A stretch of 35,465 bases of DNA, taken from contig JAUIMJ010000007.1 in NCBI GenBank assembly GCA_030433295.1, positions 1 through 35,465 on the forward strand, in the 5' to 3' direction. The stretch comes from a bacterium. GTDB lineage: Bacteria > Bdellovibrionota_C > UBA2361 > SZUA-149. Positions 1-8,822 of this stretch are shown one piece after another; the stretch's first letter is position 1, and every line of letters starts with the position of its first letter. Below the pieces are notes generated by a model. The model was not told the DNA's origin. It worked only from the letters and a program-made list of their open reading frames with translations, and made no database searches. The translations under genes and the position numbers were made by a program.

Positions 1-993
1 CAGGTACAGTCTGCGAAACTCAGTATCGCTTGTGGTTCCCGGAATGCCAAAAGGATCGCGAAGACCGGGCGCCACTCCGGGGGAACTACTGTCTTTGGTT
101 GAGAGAAGGAAACCCAGCTGTAGAGATTGTTGCAGCGGACCCAGATCGAAACCCTCGAGCTGAGCTGAGCCCACGACTTTTTGATAGGAATCGCGACGAA
201 GCTCTCGGACAACGGCATTCTCCACCCCACCGCTATCGTCCGGAAACCCCTTACGCCGCCCCTTGTAGGCCAGGAGGGAGAGCATCCCTTCTCCCCGCCC
301 CACAAGATCCGCTTCAACCTGAAGGCGCGCACTCTGACGCTCGGCACTGAACTGCGAATCCATGCGTCCGCTTGAAGCAAAAGCAGACGCTGCAGTGAAC
401 AAGGCATCAGCAGCTCGTTCGGAGACTTCAACCGCGGTCACCTGCTGATTGTCACTCGACACTTTTGCATGACCGCGAGCCTGAGACGCTTTATCTCTGG
501 AGCGGCTTGAAAGCCGAATACTTGACGCCGGACCGACGGCACCGCTTCGGGCCAGCACACCACCCGTATCGACAGTGAATGCCGATAAGTCCGTGGACAA
601 CATTTCTTCGAAATCAAAACTACCACCACGCTCGTCGGTGGGGTCGTTCATAGGCACGCCATTGTAGGTCACAATAGAGAGGTTCGGGTCTCCCCCACGC
701 ACAAAACCCGTGGTTCCACCGGAGCTTTGCGGAGCCAGAACTACCGACGGCAAAGTTTCCAGCTGTGCGCTAAAATCGACTGACTCAGCAGTGGGATATT
801 CTGTTGCAAGGGCGGAGTTCTGTCCGGCAACAATCCTAATTCCGAACCAGGGCTCTTGGGCCACAGACGCAGAAGGCAAAAGTAGCGGAAGAAAACAAAA
901 CAAAAAAAACGCAAAGCTGAAACGGGAGCACCACTTTCGCAAGGGGATCCGTGAACATGCCAGGGCATGTTTCCCAAAGGACAATCCCTGCAT
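1..993 (-). CDS. TonB-dependent outer-membrane receptor, N-terminal part (cut by window edge)
   Basis: This reading frame is absent from the ORF track because it has no stop inside the window. I read it by hand from an ATG at 993 through position 1 (331 codons, no stop). It opens with basic residues, a hydrophobic stretch rich in Phe and Leu, and a plausible signal-peptidase site before AQEPWF, so it is exported. A TonB plug-like region follows, with VRGGDPNLSIVTYNGVPMND, a typical plug motif, and then the start of alternating beta-barrel-like sequence. Receptors of this family import siderophores, vitamin B12, sugars or other ligands using TonB energy; the substrate cannot be told. The start lies 23 nt after the stop of the HTTM-like gene, so the two are probably co-transcribed. 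The remaining barrel is outside the window. Confidence 0.85.
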   Translation of the reverse strand, partial: MQGLSFGKHALACSRIPLRKWCSRFSFAFFLFCFLPLLLPSASVAQEPWFGIRIVAGQNSALATEYPTAESVDFSAQLETLPSVVLAPQSSGGTTGFVRGGDPNLSIVTYNGVPMNDPTDERGGSFDFEEMLSTDLSAFTVDTGGVLARSGAVGPASSIRLSSRSRDKASQARGHAKVSSDNQQVTAVEVSERAADALFTAASAFASSGRMDSQFSAERQSARLQVEADLVGRGEGMLSLLAYKGRRKGFPDDSGGVENAVVRELRRDSYQKVVGSAQLEGFDLGPLQQSLQLGFLLSTKDSSSPGVAPGLRDPFGIPGTTSDTEFRRLYL

Positions 994-1016
994 AATGCTC
1001 TGTCTCAACAAGAACC

Positions 1017-2609
1017 TCACGACCCCCCTCCTACCTCAACATGTAACACCTCTGTATTTTCCAGCTGATGCGCGGTAAAATCTCTATGAACCACCGTATT
1101 TCGAAAAACTTTTATCGAAACTGGTGTTTCCCCCCAGTCCCAGACCGGCTCGGGGATCGGCGCGGGGTTTGACCAAATATGTTGAGGCGGTTTTGGTATA
1201 TACGAAAACAGCCCCCTGGCCTCATTGACTCGCTCTCGCAGGACATATCGTTTGAGGAATTCCCGCATCTCCTCAACGGAAGTTTTGTATTTCACCCGTT
1301 GACCGTATTTTTCTCTCAGCGCCTTCAGAGTTGAGGCATCAGAAATACCCGCAGTCAAGTCGCAGATAAACGGACTTTGCGTCATCCCAAGACATCCGAC
1401 GAGCAAGGGTTCGTTTGCAAAAAAACCAAAGCGGGCCTGAGAAAACTGTAGGTCAAAAGGTTCGAAATTTCGCGGGGGTATCTGGTACACTCTGCCCGAG
1501 TCGGCTACAACCTTAAAATGGTAGGTGACCGACATTGGGGTATCCAACCAGGCAAGCACCGGGGAGGGAGTGTACCACCTGGTGCCAACAATCAAAAAGC
1601 CAAGAAGACAGAGCGAAAAGCGAGTGTTAAACAATCGAGATACTGATGCTGAATCAACTCTCACTACAGCAAGCACTACCGAAAGGCAGAGAACGATCCA
1701 TTTCCAAAAAAGAATACCACTCGATAGAAATATGCCAAGGTGCATTCCCACTAAGGCCAACAACCCAAAGACAAGATACTTCCTTCGACACAAAAACATC
1801 ACTACAAACAACTCGAAGAAATAGCTGCCAATCATCAGCACAGGCCCTAATCGAAAAACATATTCTGCCAGCCACGAAACATCGAGCCAGTGAAGGTTCG
1901 TCAGCCAGGCATTCTGATGCACTGCCGCAAGGAATAAATTTGAGAGATCATCATGTCGCAACCACTCTAACTGCATCTTCCCTATCCCCGGCCGAAAGTA
2001 GTACAGCGCGAGAAATGAGATAACTACCGCGAAAAAGCTCTGGGGCTTGAACAGACGAAAGCGCTTACCCAAAAGATACACTACGGCAATCAACAGAACA
2101 TCAATCAGGGGACTCTTGTCGGTCCAGGAGAACTTCAGAGGATGTGAGAGATGAGCTAAGATCACACCGAGCTGAACAACAAACAGGCTCAGAAATGCAG
2201 GTCGCAAAAACGTAAGGAGTGCCAGAAGTACCAGGACGCTTCGATCAACAATGTGGGAGTGCCCAACAAAAAAATTGTATTCGTAGACCGAATAACACCA
2301 TGCAAAGATGAAAATCGCGGGAAAGAGAAGCACACGGGGGTCAAATCCCTCCTCCTCAGCCCAGCTGACTCGAGTAAGAAAAAGGGAGCACACAAGCGCC
2401 AGCACAAGAGCGGTTGCACCCCAAACGCTGCCGAGTGAGAAGAACAACATCCAATCTGTTTCGAATACCAGGGGAGGTATAAAGCGACAGTATCTATAGC
2501 TCACTCCCAGCAGCAGGCTTACGCCGGCAAGCAAAGCAAACTGCAGTGAGTCAGAACGCCTGATCAGATTAGCAGCAGAATCCATAATGACCCGGGGAAA
2601 ACAGTTCAT
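1017..2609 (-). CDS. Multi-pass membrane protein, HTTM / gamma-carboxylase-like
   Basis: 530 residues with about ten hydrophobic segments in the first 350 residues and a soluble C-terminal part of about 170 residues. The middle contains YYFRPGIGKMQLEWL followed by HQNAWLTNL, which resembles the pattern (xAGxxKL...W) of HTTM-domain and vitamin K-dependent gamma-carboxylase-like proteins; an HSHIVDRS motif lies in an earlier loop. These families include carboxylases and unknown enzymes, so the reaction is not predictable. The gene ends 23 nt before the TonB receptor start, which suggests one transcript and a shared envelope role. Neither the first Met nor Met9 (MDSAAN) has a strong ribosome site, so the start is uncertain by 24 nt. 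Family placement is by eye and moderate. Confidence 0.7.
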   Translation of the reverse strand: MNCFPRVIMDSAANLIRRSDSLQFALLAGVSLLLGVSYRYCRFIPPLVFETDWMLFFSLGSVWGATALVLALVCSLFLTRVSWAEEEGFDPRVLLFPAIFIFAWCYSVYEYNFFVGHSHIVDRSVLVLLALLTFLRPAFLSLFVVQLGVILAHLSHPLKFSWTDKSPLIDVLLIAVVYLLGKRFRLFKPQSFFAVVISFLALYYFRPGIGKMQLEWLRHDDLSNLFLAAVHQNAWLTNLHWLDVSWLAEYVFRLGPVLMIGSYFFELFVVMFLCRRKYLVFGLLALVGMHLGIFLSSGILFWKWIVLCLSVVLAVVRVDSASVSRLFNTRFSLCLLGFLIVGTRWYTPSPVLAWLDTPMSVTYHFKVVADSGRVYQIPPRNFEPFDLQFSQARFGFFANEPLLVGCLGMTQSPFICDLTAGISDASTLKALREKYGQRVKYKTSVEEMREFLKRYVLRERVNEARGLFSYIPKPPQHIWSNPAPIPEPVWDWGETPVSIKVFRNTVVHRDFTAHQLENTEVLHVEVGGGS

Positions 2610-2710
2610 AACGTCAAAAAACTACATGGCGGGCAAACGCTCAGGAGCTTTCGCAAACCGAGCAGGAAACACCCACTTCGATATAAAAAAACCTAAAAGC
2701 AAGCACCCCG

Positions 2711-3703
2711 CTACACCCCTCTATCGATTTTACGGTCCGTGGAGGCACGGATGAGAGCATACGCAACTCCCGCAATAATCCCCACACCCCTCGGAAATGC
2801 TCGAATCATACTGAAAGGGACATAATACAGGTTCTCCAGTCCGCAGCGCCTGGTCATTCTTATCGCCATCGGTAGTGGCAGCAGAGAAAGCAACACCAGC
2901 CCTAGTAACAGCAGGCTGAAGTCTTCAACGAGGATGCCGAAGGCGAAAAAAGCGATCAACAATAACGCCATTACTGGTTGAAAATGATCGGTAAGATCAC
3001 TATAGGAATCACCGGCGAGTCGACTCGGATGAAGCTGATATAGGTGAATTCTCGAAATCCCATGGCGAAACTGCTTCTTGAGGTACGGCAGAAGGCCCGT
3101 CGGGTGATAATGATGAACTTTTGATTTTTTGTTGAACTGCAGTTCCTTCCCAAGTGCCTTTATCCGAAACGCAAGCTCCGCATCCTGAGCAAGGGGTAAG
3201 TTTTCACTGAAGCCACCGACCTCCTCAAGGACCGAACGACGGTAGAGTACATTAAAGGAAGCAAGAAAATTCACCCGCTCCGGCATGCGCAAATGCCGCT
3301 CTATTATTTCCTCATGGATGAGCCGAGCGAGGAGAGAACCTGACTCCGCATTTCCATAACTTCCGCCAACACCGGCTATCTCCGGTTTTTCCATATAGGG
3401 GAGCAAGAGAGAAAGTGCGTCGGGCTCAGTCACACAATCAGAGTCGATGAACCAGACTAAATCCGTGTGAACAGAACGATAGCCAGCATTTCGCGCCGCC
3501 CCGGGGCCGGATCCCGCTGAGTCAACGATTCGAACATCAAAGCTCTCCGCGATCCGCACCGAGTCATCTTCGGAATGGTCATTTGCAAAAACAACATCAT
3601 CGAGCTGCCCGGCATCTCTAATTACCTGAAGCGCACTCAGACACTGAGCCAGTGTTCGGGCGCAATTTTTACCGGGAATTACCAGAGAGACACTTGGTCG
3701 CAT
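2711..3703 (-). CDS. Family 2 glycosyltransferase with C-terminal membrane segments
   Basis: 330 residues. The N-terminal half is a GT-A fold: VSLVIPGKNCARTL opens the nucleotide-binding region, the FANDHSEDDS segment follows, and DSD at residues 87-89 is the metal-binding motif. PLAQDAELAFRIK near residue 170 fits the later acidic, base-carrying motif. From about residue 240 two or three hydrophobic helices follow, so the enzyme is membrane-associated and probably transfers a sugar from a nucleotide donor to a lipid-linked acceptor. The overall shape (GT-A domain, then C-terminal helices) resembles rhamnosyltransferase-like and MftF-like GT2 enzymes, but donor and acceptor are unknown. It precedes the HTTM-like gene by about 100 nt on the same strand and may be co-transcribed with it. 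Confidence 0.85.
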   Translation of the reverse strand: MRPSVSLVIPGKNCARTLAQCLSALQVIRDAGQLDDVVFANDHSEDDSVRIAESFDVRIVDSAGSGPGAARNAGYRSVHTDLVWFIDSDCVTEPDALSLLLPYMEKPEIAGVGGSYGNAESGSLLARLIHEEIIERHLRMPERVNFLASFNVLYRRSVLEEVGGFSENLPLAQDAELAFRIKALGKELQFNKKSKVHHYHPTGLLPYLKKQFRHGISRIHLYQLHPSRLAGDSYSDLTDHFQPVMALLLIAFFAFGILVEDFSLLLLGLVLLSLLPLPMAIRMTRRCGLENLYYVPFSMIRAFPRGVGIIAGVAYALIRASTDRKIDRGV

Positions 3704-3939
3704 CAGTCACACTCAGAAAATCGATCGCAGAAGAATCACACTCCACGAAGAACACAATTCGCACCGTAACGATGCCTAAACTATGGCTCAGCTATCGCAG
3801 CAAAAGCTCTGTAACCTTAGCTCATTGAGACGAGGTACGTCAGTAAGAATAGATCCTGCCGGATAAAACGTATATCTTGACGAGCGTCTATATCTCGGGA
3901 ACGATCCTGGCAGCAAACCGCTCTTTCGGAGACAAATCA
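3704..3939. promoter_or_regulatory. Divergent intergenic region with a possible plus-strand promoter
   Basis: This gap separates the minus-strand GT2 from the plus-strand methyltransferase. TTGAGA at 3825-3830 followed after 17 nt by AATAGA (3848-3853) is a possible sigma70 promoter: a good -35 but a poor -10. The ORF track starts the methyltransferase at a TTG at 3877, but GGAGA at 3928-3932 sits 7 nt before a GTG at 3940, so the upstream 63 nt are more likely leader. Confidence 0.3.
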
Positions 3940-4596
3940 GTGCGATTTCTCAGACAAATATACCGTTTCATTGTTCGATTGCTTATAAAAGTACAACCGA
4001 AACCTCCGGCGGCACAACCTCTGCATGACAAGAGAATGGCGCGTGCCGTTTTGCTCGGCGACCGTCTGGAACTTCTGAGACGCCTCCCTCACGGAGGCAC
4101 GATAATGGAATGCGGTGTTGACGAGGGGCATTTTTCGCAACACATTTTGGATATCTGTAAACCGAAGCAGCTGCTATTGGTCGACACCTGGGGCACAGCT
4201 CGATTCTCAAGCGAGAAATTGGATGCTGTCTCACGACGCTTTGAGCAGCAGATACGAGACGGAGAGGTGGTAATCAGACGAATGCTCTCTACCGAAGCGC
4301 TGCAGGAATGTTCTCCGGAAAGCCTTGATTGGGTTTATATAGACACCAGCCATGACTACCACACCACACGAGAGGAGCTTGAGCTGGCCGCAAGCCGCGT
4401 ACGAAAAGATGGTATTATCTGTGGACACGATTATACGATCGGCTCATGGACGAGCTACATTCGTTATGGGGTGATTGAAGCGGTAAACGAGTTCTGTAAC
4501 AAAAACAACTGGGATCTGATTTTTCTTACCAATGAACCCAAGAGAAATCTCAGCTATGCCATTCAACGGTCTTCACTGACAACTTCTGAAGACTGA
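3940..4596 (+). CDS. Class I SAM-dependent methyltransferase (Methyltransf_24-like)
   Basis: 218 residues from the GTG at 3940, which has GGAGA 7 nt upstream; the TTG at 3877 in the ORF track lacks such a site. IMECGVDEGHFSQHIL is the SAM-binding motif I, LLLVDTW the acidic strand end of motif II, and SLDWVYIDTSHDYHTT the motif IV region with an acidic/His pair typical of Methyltransf_24 enzymes found in glycan clusters. IICGHDYT supports this further. It probably methylates a sugar or glycan precursor in the cytoplasm. Its last 34 nt overlap the 3' end of the flippase gene on the other strand, so the two transcripts converge. The target is unknown. Confidence 0.8.
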   Translation: MRFLRQIYRFIVRLLIKVQPKPPAAQPLHDKRMARAVLLGDRLELLRRLPHGGTIMECGVDEGHFSQHILDICKPKQLLLVDTWGTARFSSEKLDAVSRRFEQQIRDGEVVIRRMLSTEALQECSPESLDWVYIDTSHDYHTTREELELAASRVRKDGIICGHDYTIGSWTSYIRYGVIEAVNEFCNKNNWDLIFLTNEPKRNLSYAIQRSSLTTSED

Positions 4597-5903
4597 GATT
4601 CCAATCTACGGCGACGTGCCTCCAGTACGAGTAGCCAGAGCCACTGGGTAATGACCACCGAGACAGCCGCCCCGGTTGCCCCGGACATGGGGATAAACAA
4701 CAAGCACGATACTGTTAAAATCAGTGCCGCTCCCCAGCTGGCCTTAGAAATAAAAGTCACCTCTCCTCTGCACATGAGATAGGGCCTGAGCCAGAGGAAG
4801 GGAAAATGAAAATAGGAAACGAGCAAAAGCTGCGTAGGCAGAATTGCGTCGATATACGTTTCACCAAAGCACCAGATAATCAGATCCGGTAAAACGAAGT
4901 AAATGGCAAGGCTGACCGGGAGCGTCAAAGCAACCATGAGCCCGGTAAACCCACGAATAAAGGGAGTTAAGGAGGACCCATCGGCGATCTGGGCTGATAT
5001 CTTTGGAAAAATAACCTGCTCAAGAGGATGCAATATCAGACCCACCTGTGAACTCAGGCGCCGAGCCAGATCATAGGGGGCAACCAGAATCGGAGAAGTA
5101 AACAGACCCAGAAAAAGTATATCGGCGCGATTCGTCAGTCGAGCTCCCACGGCACTCAGCATCGTGGCGATAAACATACTTTTTCGCTCCCGTAAGGCTG
5201 GGACAATCGAGGAGCGAGCTGAGGGTGCGAGGGGGTACAACCTCATCTCAATCAGGGTCTGCCGACAGAACACTGCCAGCACCAAAATACGAAGTACCCA
5301 GGAGAGAACAATCGCGGACGCCACAGCAACTGCCGTATCAGAATAGAGCAAGAGAGTCAGCACCAACGCAAACTGTAGTAGAGCAGACCCCGCACGCCAC
5401 CACGCTAAAACGGCAAAACGCCCCCCAAGGCGGAGCATCGTGCGCATAGGCTCATCAAAGGACATCACCAGCGGCTGAATCGCAAGAACGGCAAAGACAA
5501 GAGCGCTGGATTCATTCTTCGCAAAAAGACTACCGGCATAGGACGAGACAAGCAGGAGAAAAAGAGAGATACATATACCGCCGAATATCTCCAGAACAAA
5601 GCTACCCGCTACCAGGGCACTCGCCTGACGGATTCGTCTATCCTGCCGTAACCTTGGTATTGCAATTGTCAGCACTTCCCAAACTCGAAAATCGAGGATC
5701 GCCGAAGCTACTGCGCTCCAGGCCAGAGCAAGACCCAGAACACCGAACTGTTCCTTTGAAAGCGTTCGGGTAACCACAACCATTTGAAGAAGCATAAGAA
5801 CCGCGACTACGACATTTGCGATACTCAGCTGGCCAACCGCCCAAACTGACGGAAGCTTTACCCTAAAAAGAGCAATATAATCTTTGGCAGTCTTTACGCT
5901 CAT
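4563..5903 (-). CDS. Wzx-like polysaccharide flippase (MOP superfamily)
   Basis: 446 residues with about 12 to 14 hydrophobic helices and no large soluble domain. The layout and motifs (GQLSIANVVVAVLMLLQMVV at the N-terminus, FGVLGLALAW, and paired helices around a basic loop near RLTNRADILFLGLF) match polysaccharide_synt exporters that flip undecaprenyl-linked glycans across the inner membrane. It is the last gene of the minus-strand glycan operon. Its ATG overlaps the TGA of the upstream glycosyltransferase (TGATG), which suggests translational coupling. A separate polymerase or O-antigen ligase was not seen in the window. Its 3' end overlaps the convergent methyltransferase by 34 nt. Confidence 0.88.
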   Translation of the reverse strand: MSVKTAKDYIALFRVKLPSVWAVGQLSIANVVVAVLMLLQMVVVTRTLSKEQFGVLGLALAWSAVASAILDFRVWEVLTIAIPRLRQDRRIRQASALVAGSFVLEIFGGICISLFLLLVSSYAGSLFAKNESSALVFAVLAIQPLVMSFDEPMRTMLRLGGRFAVLAWWRAGSALLQFALVLTLLLYSDTAVAVASAIVLSWVLRILVLAVFCRQTLIEMRLYPLAPSARSSIVPALRERKSMFIATMLSAVGARLTNRADILFLGLFTSPILVAPYDLARRLSSQVGLILHPLEQVIFPKISAQIADGSSLTPFIRGFTGLMVALTLPVSLAIYFVLPDLIIWCFGETYIDAILPTQLLLVSYFHFPFLWLRPYLMCRGEVTFISKASWGAALILTVSCLLFIPMSGATGAAVSVVITQWLWLLVLEARRRRLESQSSEVVSEDR

Positions 5904-7030
5904 CAGATTCCGGATTCCCCGGTTTCAGCAAACATTCTCACGATTCGCTCGGCCCTCCCCTGCCAGGTGTACCTCTCTCGCACGAGATTCCTCGCACGCT
6001 CTCCAAGAGAATCTCTGAAAGATGTATCATCAGCGAGCTGGTCAAGCGCTCTACACCATTGCGTCGCATCTTCAGGATCTACCATTAAGGCCGTGCTGCC
6101 ATGCTCCAGTACCTCATGAAGCACTGCGTGATCCGAAATCACTATAGCCTTTCCCGCGTCCATATATTCGAACAGCTTCATTGGTGAGAACCAGCGAGAA
6201 GTGTCCTGCCCCCCATAGACCTCGATACGGCGCTGATACGGAGCGATGAGCACATCCATGGCAGCAAGATAGCGAGGAATTTCTCCCGGAGCGACAAAAC
6301 CGTGGAATACTACGTTATCACTTCTGTTTGGGCCGGAGGTATATCTTTGAATATCCCTGGGCTCGCCACCGATAATGTGAAAATCAAAATGTGGTCTCTC
6401 CTCTGCGATCTTCAAGATAAGCTCGATACCCCTGCCCTCGTACAAATGCCCACAATAGCCGATCCTGAGCGCACTCTTCCTCTCCAGATCGACCGGCTTT
6501 ATTGCCTCGTAGTTTTTGGGAGTAACGGCATCAGGCTCAACCACGAGCGGTGCATCAAGAGAAAAAGCCGATTGATAGTCTCTCGCCAATGCTTCACTGA
6601 TAACAATCACGGCACGTAAATTCCTTTGTCGGAGCAAAAATCGAGTTAACTGCGTGCTGAAGCCAAGGGGCATTGCATGGGCCTCATAGATGAAGGGTGC
6701 AAGTCCGGCGCAGAACGCCGAAGCGAAGTAGTGACGACTGAATATCAGATCGGGAGTAGTAGCGCGGAGAATACCTCGAAGCTGATACGCATATTGTAGT
6801 TCTCTCCCATAGGGTGATGCACGCTTCGGGAGGCACTCGATGTTCAGTCCCCTCGGCACACCATAGTAGTCGCACAAGTGATCTGGATCACAACTCTCTC
6901 CATCAACACGACGACCGTAGAGAACGACATCGTGCCCGACAGCCCTCATCGCCGCCGCCATTTGAACCACGTGAATGCTGTTGGCCTGCCGGGAAGGAAA
7001 ATACGAGCCAGAAAGATAGCTAATTCGCAT
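5903..7030 (-). CDS. Family 4 glycosyltransferase
   Basis: 375 residues from the ATG at 7030, giving MRISYLSGSYFPSRQANS, a typical GT-B N-terminus. The ORF track extends 86 residues further, but that part overlaps the asnB coding end and has no family likeness. GGGAG 8 nt before the chosen ATG supports it. The C-terminal half has ALRIGYCGHLYEGRGIELIL and FEYMDAGKAIVISDHAVLHE, the donor-binding region with the conserved E-x7-E-like motif of GT4 enzymes. It is likely a cytoplasmic retaining glycosyltransferase adding one sugar to the lipid-linked glycan. The start overlaps the asnB stop by 11 nt and the stop overlaps the flippase start, so all three are translationally coupled. Confidence 0.88.
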   Translation of the reverse strand: MRISYLSGSYFPSRQANSIHVVQMAAAMRAVGHDVVLYGRRVDGESCDPDHLCDYYGVPRGLNIECLPKRASPYGRELQYAYQLRGILRATTPDLIFSRHYFASAFCAGLAPFIYEAHAMPLGFSTQLTRFLLRQRNLRAVIVISEALARDYQSAFSLDAPLVVEPDAVTPKNYEAIKPVDLERKSALRIGYCGHLYEGRGIELILKIAEERPHFDFHIIGGEPRDIQRYTSGPNRSDNVVFHGFVAPGEIPRYLAAMDVLIAPYQRRIEVYGGQDTSRWFSPMKLFEYMDAGKAIVISDHAVLHEVLEHGSTALMVDPEDATQWCRALDQLADDTSFRDSLGERARNLVRERYTWQGRAERIVRMFAETGESGI

Positions 7031-8777
7031 GCGCTTCGACTCCCGAGTTTGAAGCATAGGCAATCTCAAAAGCATCAGGCAGAACCACCCCATGAAGCTC
7101 CCGCAGAAGTACCGCAGGTCGATAACTACCAACACATCCCAGGTACGTGGCTGGCATACCAAAACCGACCTTGTTCCTCTCGAATACGCTATCAGGAATA
7201 CAATCCCTATAGGCTTCTCTAAGCACCGATTTGGGCCCTCTGAAAAAGTGAAGTCGTTCTGGAATACGAAATGCCAGCTCAACCACATTTCGGGCTAGAA
7301 AAGGCACCCGAGCCTCCAGTGATTCGGCCATTGTAGCCCTGTCAACTTTAGTGAGAATGTCATCGGGCAGGTAGCGATGGAAATCGAGATACTGCAGACG
7401 GGTTTTTATCGGCAGATCGCTTCGCCAATACTCTCGCCAGGCCCAGTAGTCGTCGTAGTCGGATGGTATCGAAAACTGGCGGGCAAACAATGCGCGCTCT
7501 CCATCACTCAGCGAAGACATATGCTTCCCATATCCGGCAAGCGGTGGCGCAAGGAAAAGAGAAACCAGATTCATCGCCCGCCGAAGCACGCTCTTGTGCC
7601 TGAATATCAACTTCCCTCGCTCCCAGAGGGCATACAATGCGGCACTTCGGTAGCCGGGTTCGCGATAGCGTTCATATCGCGAATAGCCTCCAAACAGCTC
7701 ATCACCACCATCCCCCGACAAAGCGACTACTACCTGCTCACGCGCAAGTTTTGCGACGGCATGCGTCGGAAAGGCAGAGGTGTCAGCAAAGGGTTCGTCA
7801 AACCATTGCCTGAAGATCTCCATATCAACTTCAGACTCACCGAACACCTGCGCATACAGCTCTACATCCAGATGCGCAGCGACCTCTTGCGCGAAGGGTA
7901 TTTCATTCTTCGCCTGCCCAAACCCAATAGAGAACGCTTTCATCCCCGGCTGAATGCGAGCAGCCTCGTAGCTGATTATGCTTGAATCAACTCCGCCGGA
8001 CAGAAAGGTTCCCACGGGAACGTCCGCGATGAGCTGATCCCGCACCGACTCTTCGATCGCCTCTCTGACCTTTGTCGCTGCCCCTGATATATCCATGCTG
8101 TGGTCGGGTTCGACCTCAAGCCTCCAATAGGGTTTCTCTGCATCAAGACACCCTTCCGCCGCCCGCATTACAAGCATGTGCCCGGGTCTGAGCTGAAAAA
8201 CATTTTTATATCCGGTTTTCGGTGGAGGGATTGATTGGTACGTAAGAAAATCGTAATAGGCATCGAGGCGAGGTTCCAGAGAACCCTCGAGGGCCGCATT
8301 TATTGCTTTAATTTCGGAGGCAAATAGGAAACTGTGTGAATCCCAATAATAGTAGAGAGGCTTTATCCCTACGCGGTCCCGCCACAATCGCAGGCTGCGG
8401 TTACGCATATCGTACAAAACTATGGAAAACATTCCGTCAATGTGTTCGACAAAAGAATCCCCCCACTGCAAATAGGCGGTAAGTAACACCTCAGTATCAG
8501 AACTTGTCCGAAAGGAATGCCCCAGCGCTTCCAGTCGCTGACGCAATCTCATATATCCGTATATTTCACCGTTAAAGACGATACAGACATCTCTGTTCGT
8601 AGAGAACATTGGCTGCATAGCACGCGGGTCAAGATCGACAATTGCAAGCCTCAAAAAGGAAAGCGTGACCCACTCATCTGACCATAGCTCTCGAGCATCA
8701 GGACCCCGATGGAGCAGCGCATCGCTTGCCGCTTCATACGCAGCATCACGCCTGGTTCCTCCAACAAATCCACACAT
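7020..8777 (-). CDS. asnB: Asparagine synthase (glutamine-hydrolysing), glycan-cluster type
   Basis: 585 residues. Cys2 (MCGFVG) is the glutaminase nucleophile; LHRGPDA (22-28) and FNGEIY (68-73) are further class II glutamine amidotransferase motifs. SGGVDSS at 260-266 is the ATP pyrophosphatase loop and ALSGDGGDELFGGY a second synthase motif. The enzyme uses glutamine ammonia and ATP to amidate a carboxylate. Within glycosyltransferase operons such paralogues (for example WbpS-like proteins) are often thought to amidate uronic acid sugars rather than make free asparagine; that role here is inference. An AGAGGA site lies just before the ATG. It is 45 nt downstream of one GT4 gene and overlaps the next. 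Confidence 0.93.
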   Translation of the reverse strand: MCGFVGGTRRDAAYEAASDALLHRGPDARELWSDEWVTLSFLRLAIVDLDPRAMQPMFSTNRDVCIVFNGEIYGYMRLRQRLEALGHSFRTSSDTEVLLTAYLQWGDSFVEHIDGMFSIVLYDMRNRSLRLWRDRVGIKPLYYYWDSHSFLFASEIKAINAALEGSLEPRLDAYYDFLTYQSIPPPKTGYKNVFQLRPGHMLVMRAAEGCLDAEKPYWRLEVEPDHSMDISGAATKVREAIEESVRDQLIADVPVGTFLSGGVDSSIISYEAARIQPGMKAFSIGFGQAKNEIPFAQEVAAHLDVELYAQVFGESEVDMEIFRQWFDEPFADTSAFPTHAVAKLAREQVVVALSGDGGDELFGGYSRYERYREPGYRSAALYALWERGKLIFRHKSVLRRAMNLVSLFLAPPLAGYGKHMSSLSDGERALFARQFSIPSDYDDYWAWREYWRSDLPIKTRLQYLDFHRYLPDDILTKVDRATMAESLEARVPFLARNVVELAFRIPERLHFFRGPKSVLREAYRDCIPDSVFERNKVGFGMPATYLGCVGSYRPAVLLRELHGVVLPDAFEIAYASNSGVEAHAN

Positions 8778-8822
8778 ATGTTCCTCTCTAATGCGTCAGG
8801 GACCCGCCCTCACAATGACTCC

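Noticed and set aside
30-629. Three short ORFs near the left edge
   Set aside because: Shadows of the TonB receptor frame, which is open through the edge.
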